Below, one piece after another: positions 41,576 to 52,434 of a DNA stretch of 64,000 nucleotides. Below the pieces are notes generated by a model. That model saw only the letters and a list, made by a program, of their open reading frames with translations. It was not told where the DNA came from and made no database searches. This DNA is from Pseudoips prasinana (Eukaryota > Arthropoda > Insecta > Lepidoptera > Nolidae), in assembly GCA_951640165.1 (NCBI GenBank), contig OX621248.1, forward strand, positions 1,240,001-1,304,000, read 5' to 3'. The first letter of the stretch is position 1; every line of letters starts with the position of its first letter. Both the position numbers and the translations under genes were made by a program.

Positions 41576-42765
41576 CGGTCTTATTTATGTGGTCTATGGA
41601 ACTAAGGCCTTTATGGAATCCGGCTTGTTCGGGAGGCTGGAAGTCGTCAAACCTGCGTGCGAGACGATTGGTAATGACTCTCGAAAACAACTTGTAAACA
41701 TGGCTCAGCATTGTGATGGGTCTGTAATTCTTTAAGAGGGTTTTTTCGCTTTTTTTGAAGAAGAGTACCGCCACACCTCTGTGCCATACTTGTGGCGTTT
41801 GACCTTCTAGTATGACGGAGTTCAATAACTTCTGAAGGGCCCGTAGAAGAGCTAGAAGCTGTAACTTGCTGTAATTCCATCATTACCAGGCGCCTTGTTG
41901 TTCTCAACCTGTTTGAGAGGGATTCTTATCTCGCACATGCTGACGTCCGGGATGTCTTCGGTTAAGTCTCGGGTTAGTCGTGCTCTGGGATCTGAGGCAC
42001 AACTATCGACAGGTGACTGGGTTCTCGTATACAGCTGTCCATAGAACCTCTCGATCTCTCCAACAACTCAGGTCTAGACGTGACGATTTTGCCATCCTCA
42101 GTCTTCAGCTTCGTTAGTTGGCTCTGTTCAACAGACAGTTCTCTTGCTAACACTTTAGAGCCTTTGTTCCACTCGATGGCTTCTTAATACATTTTGTATT
42201 AATTGGGCGCGTGTCGCGAGTCAAAGACTGTCTAGATCTGTCTGTTGAGCTGCCGGTATCTAGTAGCAGCATCAGAGTATGTCAAAACCATTTTCCGTCT
42301 TTCTTCCTTTAGCTGCAGGGTTTAGTCAGAGATATTTTTGGTTCTGTTTGTACGGCGGGCCTTAAAGACCCAGCCGTATGGACAGCTTCTACGAACCTGT
42401 CGTGGTATGACTCCACTCGGTTTTGCAGTTTGAACTGAAAGGGTTCCGGGTTTTTGACGTGGATGGATAAAGGTCGGAGCATAGACTTTATCAGTCGGGA
42501 CCTCTGGAGCTTGACATTAAGGTTCAATGAGCCCCGCCTGTGATCGCTCCCGCTTTTAATCGTATTGATCACAAAGACGTCATTGAACATCTGTTTTATC
42601 GTCGACAAAATAAAGTCTATCTCGTTTTTTGTTTTACCTTATCCAGGTCCATTTGCGGTTATCCGGCTTCTTGAAAAAGGAGTTCATCATAAAGCGTCCC
42701 TCCTTCTCTATGAAGTCAAATGATGAAATTGCCCCACTTTCAGCTCATTCTTCATTTATTGAGAT
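41571..42765 (-). pseudogene. LINE family T: endonuclease end to reverse-transcriptase start, degraded
   Basis: On the minus strand, from 42765: the endonuclease C-terminus (FFKKPDNRKWTWI, then NEIDFILSTIKQMFNDVFVI and GSDHRRGSLNLNVKLQRSRL). The linker follows, and the start of the reverse transcriptase: VWHRGVAVLFFKKSEKTLLK, NYRPITMLSHVYKLFSRVI and 'PPEQAGFHKG'. Several frame changes and stops. Together with 20838-21250 and 43340-43590 it shows that T is an RTE-like LINE with an apurinic-type endonuclease. Confidence 0.85.
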
Positions 42766-42937
42766 TAAAAAAATATTAATATTACTCATAAAATACTATT
42801 TTTTCACATCCACTTTCACCTTCGCATTCGCATCCGTTAACCTCCGCATCCGCGGAGGTGAAATCCGTCACCTTCGCATCCGCCTCCGCCTCCGCTAAGA
42901 GGCCTCCGTTACAACACTACTTTATTATTTACATGAA

Positions 42938-43192
42938 GGTCACCGTAGCCTAGTTGGTAGTGCTCCTGCTTACGAAGCGGGTGATCCTGGGTTCGAATCC
43001 CGGTAAGTGCAAATATTTGTGTGATGAGCACGAATATTTTTTTCTGAGTCATGGATGTGTTCTATGTATATAAGTATTTATCTATCTATATAAGTATGTA
43101 TATCGTCGCCTGGTACCCATAGTACAAGCTTTGCTTAGTTTGGGGCTAGGATGATCTGTGTTACATTGTCCCTAGATATTATTATTATTATT
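42938..43192 (+). repeat. SINE B, copy 6, best preserved
   Basis: A perfect A box (TAGCCTAGTTGG) and B box (GGTTCGAATCC), a complete body, and a tail with 'gtccctagatatt' and (ATT)n. It sits a few bases from the hAT target duplication. Confidence 0.92.
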
Positions 43193-43204
43193 TTTTCGCT
43201 TTTT

Positions 43205-43300
43205 AGTTTTGAATGACCTGTCGGTTTAGTGGTTGATGACCCTGCCTGTTACGCCAGAGATCTTGGGTTCAATTCGCACTCCTCAAAGGTATATAATTTT
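43205..43300 (+). repeat. SINE S, tRNA-like head only
   Basis: 'tcggtttagtggttgatgac' (A-box-like) and 'cttgggttcaattcgcac' (B box). The body is short and not matched elsewhere. Too degenerate to be a tRNA gene. Confidence 0.5.
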
Positions 43301-43339
43301 GGTATTTATAGTTATTGAGGTGATATCAATAATATTAAC

Positions 43340-43590
43340 TTTAATGAAAAGGCTGGCGAACCAATGGCCGAAGAATTACTAAGCGGAAGTGGCAGTGGGC
43401 AGGGCATAGCTCGTAAAACCAACGATCACGGCTAGAAAGGTAGGCGAGTGGCGAACTTGAAACTGGAGATGGACCGATGATTTTGTCGGGGTTGATGTAA
43501 GCCGCTGGATGCGGACTGCGTAGGAGTGGAAATTGTAGAGATCCTTTGTTGAGCATTGAACGTCTTTTGGCTGACATGATGTAAAGGAAA
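43340..43590 (+). pseudogene. LINE family T C-terminus and 3' tail
   Basis: Translates in broken frames to RITKRKWQWAGH and 'NWRWTDDFVGVDVSRWMRT', then 'tttgttgagcattgaacgtc' and 'ttttggctgacatgatgt'. The antisense frames over it are shadows. Confidence 0.75.
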
Positions 43591-43599
43591 ATACATTGA

Positions 43600-43787
43600 A
43601 ATATTTAATTTTCCTTATCATCATTAAAACAAATGTTGAGATAATCCTAAATATCCGTAAACACATCACTGATAAGCTACGTCTAGGTTCATCTAATCAA
43701 TAGGAAAACCATTGTGTCCATATGTATATTAAAAATTGTATTTATATAGCATGTATATATGTAGAAATAGTATGTTATATATATATA
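43600..43787. other. No recognised feature
   Basis: AT-rich gap. Confidence 0.35.
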
Positions 43788-43789
43788 AT

Positions 43790-44132
43790 AATTATGTCCT
43801 CTCCCGACCGAATTTCGGCCACGGCGGCCACTCTCAATAGATACTAGCCAATTGCGCAGGACATATTAAAGTGCACAAGTGTGTGCGCAAAGATAGGAGC
43901 ACTTTCTAATCCATCACTCTCATGATCGGATGGGACGTCTAGCGACACCACCGGAAAGAGGTCAGGTACAGGACTGACTGCTTTACGTGCTCTCCGAGGC
44001 ACGGAGGTGTATTACCGCCAACTCCCAGATTTCGGGCTGCTTCTTCTTCTTCGGGCACTTTTTGGTCCGACCCGGGATTTGAACCCAGGACCTCATTAGC
44101 TGCGGTTGAACACGTTACCGCTAGACCAACCA
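43790..44132 (-). repeat. SINE A, full-length, minus strand
   Basis: Head at 44060-44132 (reverse: 'ggtctagcggtaacgtgttc', B box GGTTCAAATCC), body with a (TTC)n interruption, and tail with 'gagtggccgccgtggccg' and 'ggacataattat'. Confidence 0.88.
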
Positions 44133-44194
44133 ATATATAGTGTTTATGTGTATAATTAAACCATCAAAAAAGAAACTATTAAGTTTGACAATCT

Positions 44195-44310
44195 TAGTGC
44201 ACCTACCGTAGTCTCTCTGCACTACCCAAAGGTTGGTTGGTAGATAATGCCTATGGCATTAAGTTGGCCTATGTACAATATTCTTTGTGCTAATATTTGA
44301 ATAAATAAAT
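44195..44310 (+). repeat. LINE tail L, copy 2
   Basis: 'gtgcacctaccgtagtctct', 'ggtagataatgcctatggca' and 'ttggcctatgtacaat', ending (AAATAAAT). Uninterrupted version of the site hit by RTE copy 2. Confidence 0.65.
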
Positions 44311-44319
44311 AAATATTTG

Positions 44320-44630
44320 TTTTGCAAAAATCAACAAAAAATATCAGTAATATCTTTATTCCGGCCTTTATGTATTTATGCGCTTTTAGTGAAATATTTT
44401 ATTTATAACTCTAATGGTTTAAAAGTGCCCAGATGAATGCACCAATACAATACAATCATATATTTTGAAGTTAATTCTGCTCAATTTAAGTATGAAATAA
44501 TAACTAGTTGGCAAAATAAATATTTATACAAATCATTAAATGAATAATCAACAATTTTATGCCTGGCAACATTATCTTGTTTGAAGGCCCATAACCTTGA
44601 TCATCTCAGGCAAGCAGTTGAATACTGAAG
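44320..44630. other. No recognised feature
   Basis: AT-rich, nothing recognised. Confidence 0.4.
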
Positions 44631-44636
44631 GCTTTA

Positions 44637-44790
44637 TCTATTCATATAATAAAATTGTAGGAGAGGCAAAACTGTACATTTAATTTTTTTTTAAAGGATA
44701 TTTGTGGCGTGATCTACAATCGATATCGAAGCCAAAAATATAGTTTTTAGAATTTTTGTGTTTGTCTGTATATATGTCCCAACCAACCAC
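44637..44790 (+). mobile_element. Helitron 5' fragment
   Basis: A|TCTATTCATATAATAAAA start, then 'gtggcgtgatctacaatcg' and 'atatcgaagccaaaaatata', as in the Helitron at 4433-5335. The 3' part is missing. Confidence 0.7.
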
Positions 44791-44968
44791 GCCAACCAGT
44801 CTGTCAAAATGTTTATGCTAATTGTGTTGCCCTGCCTATGAGTATGCTTGCCAGAGCTCATCAAAATGGAGGAGAAGGAAAAGGTCAGCAACGTATGATA
44901 CCATGGGTGTAGCAAGACTCATAGGCTACGGTAACCAATCATCTTCCAAAACTCTAAATATAATAATA

Positions 44969-45232
44969 CATACATACATACATAGACTCACGCCTGTTTC
45001 CCAGAGGGGTAGGCAGAGACAACGGATTTCCATTTGTCACGATCTTTGCACACGTCTTTTGCCTCAATTACTGTCATTATATTCTTCATACATGCTCGCC
45101 GGTTTAGGGTACTTCTGACCTGTCCTTTCTTGAGAACGTCTCCGATTTGGTCAGAGAATGTTCGACGAGGTCTTCCCCTTCCGGTTGTTCCATTCACATA
45201 GGCCAGGTATACTTCTTTGGTCAATCTTCTTA
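44969..45232 (-). pseudogene. RTE-type LINE 3' fragment, copy 4
   Basis: 264 bp: (CATA)n tail at the left, frame from [10 protein letters not shown] to SGKQA (stop at 44988 side). Target duplication aaatataataata at 44956-44968 and 45233-45245. Confidence 0.9.
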
Positions 45233-45245
45233 AAATATAATAATA

Positions 45246-45345
45246 ATAAACTTTATTTCTTAGAATAGTTGCTGTAGTACAATACAAATATGCTGGCTTG
45301 TTCGCGTTAAAAATAACAATGGCCGCCTAAAGGCCTTTCAGAATC
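45246..45345 (-). repeat. Antisense LINE-like 3' end
   Basis: 'aataataaactttatttctt' and 'aatggccgcctaaaggcc' resemble the L type of LINE tail in reverse. Confidence 0.4.
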
Positions 45346-45358
45346 GGCTTTGAACTCA

Positions 45359-45685
45359 TTAAGATTTTAATATACTATATACGCAACTCGTTATTTCAAT
45401 ATCATGAAATGAATTTGTCTTGGTAAGAATCATGCTGTTTGTACCCTTTTGTAATTTGGTCACCGAGCAGCAATAAAAGAGACAGTGACATTTTTCGCCC
45501 TGCACCACAATAGCCCGCCCTTCGCCGTAGCACAAAACAAAGATTGACAAAGATGTGCGTCCTACCTCCATGAGGTTACGCGAGGCATCAAAGGAGACCC
45601 GTCTTTGACTTACAAAGGCATAATTACTTTGCGAAGAAATGTCTTGTTCCAGAGCCGCAGTTAGTACTGTTTCCATGTATGGCAA
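45359..45685 (-). CDS. Unidentified 108-codon open frame
   Basis: MPYMETVLTAALEQDISSQS... to ...CVYSILKS; cysteine pairs in CHCLFYCC. The composition is less biased than a chance AT-rich frame. It ends just before a LINE-like 3' tail in the same orientation, so it may be part of a retroelement or a captured gene fragment. I cannot name it. Confidence 0.3.
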   Translation of the reverse strand: MPYMETVLTAALEQDISSQSNYAFVSQRRVSFDASRNLMEVGRTSLSIFVLCYGEGRAIVVQGEKCHCLFYCCSVTKLQKGTNSMILTKTNSFHDIEITSCVYSILKS

Positions 45686-45689
45686 AGTT

Positions 45690-46030
45690 AATCTGTAAGA
45701 CGATGATTATGAAGTTTAGTCAAACGCATCGACAATTAACAAAAATCAGTCTGATTGGCTGTTGGACCATAAAATTCACCTAGATAACTACAGTAATGAA
45801 CATTATTGTGCCTCCATAAGCCATGGTATTGCATTTAACCAGTAAGTTTTACCAACAAGAAGCATCATAAAATAGTCATAATTTAAACCACAAGCTCAAA
45901 GTAGCTTAATGAAAAGTACAATTGCGGTGAAGAACATTTGCGAAGATCATTGTTTCAAATGACTTTCTTGTTCTAACTTTTGGTTCTCAATATTTTTTTA
46001 CAGATCTGTAGTATTGTCTTCTATCTGTCT
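45690..46030. other. No recognised feature
   Basis: Nothing recognised. Confidence 0.35.
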
Positions 46031-46035
46031 TTGAC

Positions 46036-46150
46036 GGCTTCGTTGGTCTAGCGTTAGCGTGTTCCACCACAGATAAAGAGGTCATTGGCTCAAATCTCGG
46101 GTCTCGGGTCTCGGGTCTCGGGTCGGGTCTCAAGTCTCGGTCAAAATAAA
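46036..46150 (+). repeat. SINE A head with (CTCGGGT)n expansion
   Basis: The tRNA-like head 'cgttggtctagcgttagcgt' runs to the B box 'ggctcaaatctcgggt'. There a 7-base unit is tandemly repeated four to five times (46098-46140), replacing the normal body. Confidence 0.75.
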
Positions 46151-46454
46151 GTTTGTAGCAGTCGGAGTCAGGAAAAGTCACTGGAGTTCGAGGGTCATGG
46201 CGCACGTTGGTGCCACGGTTGGTGAGCTGAGTTAAAATTATATATGAGCTAATGGTCTGTAATAAATTGAAATACTTGATACAAATTCTTAATGATGTTA
46301 TAATGATCCAGAAATTCCAAGTAAAATCTGTTTTAAAAAACAAAACACCAACAAACGGAAGGTTTTGTTATCAGTTCAAAGTTAAGGCAATGGATTTGAG
46401 AAAAAAAAACCATTTGGTATTAGGTAGGTATAATTTCAGAACAATTGAGGAATT

Positions 46455-46575
46455 GATTTAGACCCCCATGCCTTCTATCGGTTGGTTCTGTATCTGAACT
46501 CTTTCCAGTCGGTTCAGCTAGCTGTCTTATTGGATTATGAGAGTGACGAACCAGAAAGAGCACCTGTGTTAAATA
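46455..46575 (+). repeat. SINE A tail
   Basis: 'ctctttccagtcggttcagc' and 'cttattggattatgagagtg', ending 'aataataataataaag'. Confidence 0.55.
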
Positions 46576-46576
46576 A

Positions 46577-46700
46577 TAATAATAAAGCCTTTATTTAACA
46601 ATCTTATAAATATATATATATAAATAAAATATATTCTTTGATATAGACACCAGTTTCGCGAAGATTGTCTTGCTATTCAGCATAGGCCTCCCCTAAAGCT
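46577..46700 (-). pseudogene. LINE C-terminus and 3' end (unclassified)
   Basis: The minus strand ends in RILWQALGEAYAE and a stop at 46673, like the last codons of many insect LINEs. A poly(A)-like (TTATTATT) end lies at 46577. The upstream frame (to 46942) is only partly convincing. Confidence 0.4.
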
Positions 46701-46944
46701 TGCCATAAAATTCGGTCATGTGTTAAAACACATGTATAAATACATCTATGGAGAGTATTCAACCGCAAAAGAATAAAGCAAATCCCGGGTTGGTCTTCAA
46801 GTGATTTTGACATCTGCTCATCCGCTTCTGACATCGTTTCATTTAGGCGATCCCGTCCCACTCCATCATAGGAGTGAGGGATTAGAGGGTCAAATTTACA
46901 CTCATATGGTAAGTGTCCGATCATGTGGACATTATAGATCAAAA

Positions 46945-47835
46945 TGTGTTATTTGTGCGGGATCGAACTTTTTACAGCCACGAAGATCCCGAGACCAGTA
47001 CTGTGTAATCAAGAGACGATAATGATGTGAATGGAAACGTGATGAAAATGGTTGTAAGTAGGCCTTTTTACTCCACTCCTTGCTACGGCCCTGTATTCTT
47101 GACGATACCAGAAGTTGAGACATTCTTAGCAATCTTGTAGTTGGGATTCAAAGGGATATAGTTAGTGGAATTGAAATTTGACCTGGATTAAACCAGGTTA
47201 TGACGTGAGTATATTGTTCACCAGGTGCTGCCGTTATGGCTGATTAATTTTGTTCAGATATATATCATTTATGTACGACCTGTAAAATATCTAGGCCATT
47301 ATCTTATTTTTATCCCTGGGTAAAAATCTACCACGGATACTCGTCGCCTAGGGTGGAACAACAAGTTTTAGATGATTCTACTACTTTTCTTCAGCAAATA
47401 TAATTGGAAGAGTGCCGGTAACTCCAATGAATTGATGCTGTAGCACCTCGCAAATTGAATCAGGTTACTTAACTTTGAAAGGAGACTGAAGGTGTATTAA
47501 CGTTTTTAAGAATATATGCAGCTGTTTTGTCCTTGTGCGCGTGAGAACCTGAGAATACTCTGGTGTAACAAGTGTCCATCGATATTGTAGCTGCTTATTA
47601 TCACTTGGGCCACTTGCTTGATTGCTGATTTAATTACAAAGAAACATGATGTGGTAATTAAAACTGTCTTCAATCAATCTCCATTAATTTATCTAATCTT
47701 AAATATACAACGCGAGATCAGCTTATACTGGAAATGTATAGCTTGATATGTAGCCGTATGTACATTGAATTGTTAAGAAAAAGTTTGTCAATCAAGATAT
47801 TTTTCACACAGCTTTAAAATGAATTGTATAAATTA
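46945..47835. other. No recognised feature
   Basis: Nothing recognised apart from chance short frames. Confidence 0.4.
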
Positions 47836-47837
47836 AA

Positions 47838-47915
47838 GTTCGGGTGGGAATCGAAACCACGACCACGGGGTAGTCATAGACAAAAATATCATAAGCGTGT
47901 CTGCAACCGTAAGTT
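47838..47915 (-). repeat. SINE C head scrap
   Basis: 'gggtgggaatcgaaaccac' (B box in reverse) and 'accgtaagt' only. Confidence 0.5.
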
Positions 47916-47919
47916 AGGA

Positions 47920-48370
47920 TATTATTAAATCACAATTTGCTGTCCTTAGAAAACTAGTTACAGCATAATCACGCAATTTCCCATATTATTTTTTATCCAA
48001 AAATTCCAATATTAACATTTTTCTAACTCTACAAATTGAATTCCTCGCCAAATAATATATCAAGTAAACATTACATAAGCAGTTGACAGACGTTCTATCC
48101 GAGGATTGGTATGGATTCGATTCCCGAGCCACACCTGCGCCTCGGACGTGACTATTCGGAATTAGCTAGCATTAAGAAGTATACATAACGGCTGTGTTGA
48201 GACTTCTTGTGGAAAAATATAGCTAAAGTGGATAGTAATTGTATTAAAAATAGAGATTGAGAAATTCCAAAGCTAACATCAAGCCATATACTTGTATACG
48301 GAAAGAAACTTGTAGAATATTGAGGTTCCTATAGAAAATGCAGGTGTGCAGACCTCTTAAAAAATGTTCG
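47920..48370. other. Weak tRNA-like B box at 48110-48130; otherwise nothing
   Basis: 'ggattcgattcccgagcc' is a B-box match, but no partner A box or body is convincing. Confidence 0.3.
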
Positions 48371-48374
48371 CCTA

Positions 48375-48620
48375 TTAATACTACTTACTTATCGGCAGTG
48401 GTTACCCTTGTGTCAGAATTGTTCAAGCCACTCAGTAGGCCTCTGACATGGCTTAACGACTGTTGCCTAATGGCTGCAACCGGGACCGGCAGCTGAAACA
48501 CGGAGACGCTCAGAAATTAAACTTTCACGATCTCCCATCTATATGCTGAACGCAAGCTTAGTTGCTTAACCTTGCCGATCGCTTACGGATCAGTGAGAGC
48601 ATCTAGCTAAGAGCGCCTTA
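48375..48620 (-). repeat. SINE P, 5S-rRNA-like, copy 3
   Basis: In reverse: 'gtaagcgatcggcaaggtta' then AGCAACTAAGCTTGCGTTCAG and 'ATATAGATGGGAGATCG', with body 'cagctgccggtcccggttg'. Diverged, but colinear with copies 1 and 2. Confidence 0.65.
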
Positions 48621-48803
48621 TGAGTATTTTCGATAATTTTGAACCGGAATTTGTTTCATAGAGTAAAAGAAACAGAGAGATATTTAGTGTTTGCTACTCG
48701 CTAAGTTACTTAAACCTTTAAATATAGCAGTATCATTTAGCGAGTCCTGTTTCTTTTTTTTGTTTTTTGCCCCCAAACGTCAGGCCAGTTTTGATGATAA
48801 ATA

Positions 48804-49480
48804 CAACATGTAACGTTATTAACGCACAACCTCAAACACCCCAATTAGAAAATCATGTTGTAATCATAATACATACATGGAATTTTTAATTTAACATGTA
48901 TATGCATTGTTATTTACTAAATTAGTTTCTTATAATAAAGTTTATTTTTCTTTATTTTGTATTGAATGATGGAATTTGTATGAATACTAATAAAACTGTA
49001 TAACGCGCACTTCCCTATACCGTTTCGACGCAAGCCCTGAGGGGAAAGCCGGGGGCGGGACGGGATATCACCGCGTCACTGCGCGCCCGCCGCCAGTCGA
49101 TATTGTTTGCTTTACGGGGTTAGTTGAGTAAAAGTCGAATGAGACTAATGTTACGTGTCTATAGTGCAAAGGTTGTAATTTTATTGATACGCTACATAAC
49201 GTGTAATCTGTGTTTTTGTGGTTCCACCCAATAAACAATCTATGACTTATACCGATGTGTTTTAATCTCGTTATAACTGCGATTTTAAAAGTCTTATTAC
49301 TTTGACTTACGGTCTATTTCAATTTGTTTTGACTGTACAGGGTTAATATGCCAGTAATTTATGTACTTTTAATTATTATTGCAAAAAACCATTACCTATA
49401 TTAAAAATGATATCAATCGATTCAGTGCACGATTCTGATCAAACGATTTTCAGGATGTGCGTTAATTAAGGTACATGTTG
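48804..49480. mobile_element. MITE J, copy 2, carrying a 277-bp insert
   Basis: Ends CAACATGTAACG... and ...GTACATGTTG, with TA at 48802-48803 (other side CA). Without 48999-49275 the sequence matches copy 1. Confidence 0.85.
48999..49275. mobile_element. Insert in J, possible solo LTR
   Basis: Flanked by ACTG (48995-48998 and 49276-49279). Its ends TATAACG/CGTTATA are complementary. It has a GC-rich first half, then 'caataaacaatc', an AATAAA signal near the right end as in LTR U3-R-U5. It does not begin with TG or end with CA, so the LTR call is tentative. Confidence 0.4.
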
Positions 49481-49484
49481 CATA

Positions 49485-50540
49485 TTACCAATCCGATATG
49501 TAAATAAAAAAGTGTAAAGTTAAAGTTATTCCTTGATGTTAAACCTTCATATAGCCCTAAGATCTTCTTTGATATCAATCCATCTGTTTTTATGTTTTAG
49601 GTCTCTTCTACCGCGGCAGTTTTCCCCATTCTAGCACCATGTTTGGTCTAGGCATTACAACTTGATGAGTAAGACTCATCAAGTTGTAATGCCAATAATC
49701 AGATTTTCGTCTATCAGTATGACAAGTGCCTGATTCATCCAGAGCCGATAACATAGCATCAGCAATGGAAGTTGTGCTTATCAGCTCTGGCAGATAATCA
49801 GGATATCAATACTGATTATCTTAAAACTAAAATCCAAAAAATCCAACTAAATATTGTGCATTCCCCTTAACGCCTCCATATCTATTGAGAGCCGAGATAT
49901 TTCACATTTTTCACGTTTCAATTATTAATTAAAGTCGGTAGATGTCGACTGATGTTACGAGCTAAACAGTAATAGACACCGCTTCAGAAATTTAATAAAT
50001 AGAATTGAATTTTGTACTATAGATTCAATTTTCTTGAAAAGTTTATAAGTTGTTCTGTATACGCTCGCCACGGTGTCTGGTCAAAAATGTAATAACTCTT
50101 TGCTAATTCTTATCACGGTATTGCTAAGTATAGCTAATATATTTTTCAACATCGAGAAAAAAGAGAAACATCGAGCATCTACAAATACAACTACTTCTTT
50201 TCCCTCAAATCTTCTGAACTTGCATTTTACAAACGGTAGATTTTTAATAGCAAATATCTACATTTTTCATGAATTATGACTACACTTCTACGCATAACGT
50301 CCCATTCAATAAATAGGTTGCGTGTGAAACTAGCCGCTAAAGTAACTACAAATTATCAATTTCTGCATTACTTGTGGTCTGGAACTTTGCCTCATGTCAA
50401 CTATCACGATTATAAATTAATGATATGATAGATATGAAAATAAATGATATGCAGGAGTTAAAATAAGTGACGTGAATAAACATATTTATTAATTTTCTAT
50501 CATTAGTTGAACCTGAAAGGGCCTGTAAGCCTGAGTCTTT
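49485..50540. other. No recognised feature apart from one hairpin
   Basis: Contains the hairpin at 49651-49693; otherwise no repeat or gene recognised. Confidence 0.4.
49651..49693. repeat. Perfect hairpin, 20-bp arms, 3-base loop
   Basis: GGCATTACAACTTGATGAGT at 49651-49670 is exactly complementary to 49674-49693. Confidence 0.8.
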
Positions 50541-50544
50541 GATG

Positions 50545-50858
50545 TTATTGGAACGAAGTTCCTTATCGCGTGTTGTGAAAGGGGGCTAGACGGAAAAAAA
50601 TCTTACAAAAAGTTGTCACGACACTTTTTGCAGCTGTGCGGCGTGCGCATGTTTCTCTGTCTGTCTCTCTCTCTCTTTCTCTTTCTCTCTCTCTCTTATA
50701 GAAAAAAGCCAGATATTTTCATTTCTATTTCGCATTGAACAGTGTGGTGTCGCGACGATTATTTTTGTTGAATGTATACAGGTTTTTAGTACATAATAAA
50801 TAATAAGAAATAACTTCGTTCCATCCGGGTGTCCCTTGATACCTCTCTAGTTTTTTTT
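50545..50858 (+). repeat. Repeat H, copy 3
   Basis: Matches copies 1 and 2. The (TC)n tract is longest here (about 45 bp, with TTTC interruptions). Confidence 0.85.
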
Positions 50859-50859
50859 T

Positions 50860-51485
50860 TACTTTGTAGGTAACAAGTTCATATTTGTATTAAATACTTA
50901 CTACTTGCCATGACTTACAGGTTTTAGAAAGGCAAGGTGGTCCCTGCGTTTGTGAGTAAACGGGTCTTGACAGGCAGACAAGGGGAAAAAGAAGTGATCA
51001 AAGTGAAAAAAGGACTGTCGACGTTTGATACTCAGTAATGGAAGATATTTTTAAATTACAAGAAGCTGTGTCTTTGTCTGGTGTAGTATATATTTATCCA
51101 GAGATGATACACTGTTTTGTGCACGTTATTAGAAAAAGTACTCATTAAAAATCTCAACAAACGTGGCTATAAATTGCATATTCACAATTATCAGCAGTAT
51201 TGAGACTAAAACACATCTGTATTGCGTCCAGATTGATTTGTAAGTCATAATAAAGGTAATTTGGTACCTAGCTCTAATAATTGTCGATAATATTAACCTG
51301 TGGATCATGCCACCTTCAGTTAGCTTTCTGCCGACTTTATATTTTTCTTTTTGTATTAAAATGGAATAAAATTTTATATTAGTTTGGTTTATTGTTAATT
51401 TTGAAGATGTATTGCCATCTGTTGTTATAATGTTACGAGATGAGTAATTCAAAGTACGAGGTTGATTGAGGTATTATTTTTTCAC
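50860..51485. other. No recognised feature
   Basis: Nothing recognised. A 107-codon minus-strand frame (51129-51452) has no motif. Confidence 0.4.
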
Positions 51486-51514
51486 AGGTGAGGACGGTAT
51501 AGAACAAGTAATGA

Positions 51515-51700
51515 TTACATAGGACAGATATTTGTGTGCAAGAACATGGCTGTTTTCCCTGAGTATAATTATCTATATATGTAAGTATGTATTTACAAAA
51601 GAAAAGTAGTATATCAGTTATCTGGTTTCCATAGTACAAGCTCTGATTAGTTTGGGATCAGATGACTGTGTGAATAGTGTCCCAGGATATGTATCCTTAT
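51515..51700 (+). repeat. SINE C, head missing
   Basis: 'ggacagatatttgtgtgcaa', 'gtagtatatcagttatctgg', 'aagctctgattagtttggga' and 'gtgtcccagg'. Confidence 0.75.
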
Positions 51701-51704
51701 TATT

Positions 51705-52430
51705 TATTTATATACTATTAGTTCTTATACCGCATGTCCGATATGGAAATACTGTGTAGTTTCTTAGAATTGTGATCTTTTTTATTTTATTGTTCATACA
51801 AGATAGATATCTTATCCGTATTCTATAAGGCAAGCATGGTTGAAGGTGGTAATTTAAGTGATTTCTAAACTTATATTAAAATGTGTGTCTAACAAGCTAC
51901 CCTACACCTGCACATACACGTTCGGCGCCTAATAATATTTAGGATTTGCATTAATATTTTAGAGTTCCGAAAATTCACCGTGATTGGATATACTATTTTA
52001 AACATTTATTGGACAAATATTGAAAGTCCGGTTGAAATCTGTTGGTACCCTACCATATAAAAAGGCCTCTGTGCTACAAGCACCTTTTGTGTTTTAAACT
52101 CATAGACCGAAAAGACGCTATACTCACTCAATTAAATAATAGCTCAACAAAAAATAGTCGCAAACGCGCTTTCTCGAACAGGTTTGGTGCAATCTAGGCT
52201 AAATGCCACTTTATACTGTACCGTTGTCATAGACTATTATCGTATTCTAGACAGTTTATAACCTTTTCATTGCACCCTGCTCATAGCAGAGCTTTTGCCA
52301 GCATCATATCCTCTTTTAAGAGCCCCCCTATTGCAACAGGAAGCTTTAAATACTTTATGAATGCTTTTTTATCACGTGAAGTTGCGAATCGCAAAATCCA
52401 AAATATTGTGGTGAAGGCGGTAAATTTCAG
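51705..52430. other. No recognised feature
   Basis: Nothing recognised. Confidence 0.4.
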
Positions 52431-52434
52431 AAAA

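Larger units (their letters stand above)
41260..42919. mobile_element. Non-autonomous hAT-type element filled by LINE sequence
   Basis: Ends TAGGGTTGTAACGGA and (reverse complement) TAGTGTTGTAACGGA, flanked by an 8-bp duplication CTTTATTG/CTTTATTA (41252-41259, 42920-42927). Eight-base duplications and such ends fit hAT transposons. Subterminal regions (41275-41390, 42805-42912) are packed with CCTCCG/CTTCGC hexamers in both orientations, probably transposase-binding repeats. The middle is occupied by L and T LINE sequence, so no transposase is present. Confidence 0.8.

Noticed and set aside
41436..41735. Plus-strand 99-codon frame
   Set aside because: Runs through inverted LINE T tails and antisense RT sequence.
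42938..43012. Possible tRNA gene
   Set aside because: Promoter boxes are perfect, but the same head and body recur seven times; it is a SINE.
45987..46343. Minus-strand 118-codon frame
   Set aside because: Crosses the SINE A head and its 7-base microsatellite; the DPRP-type repeats come from that array.
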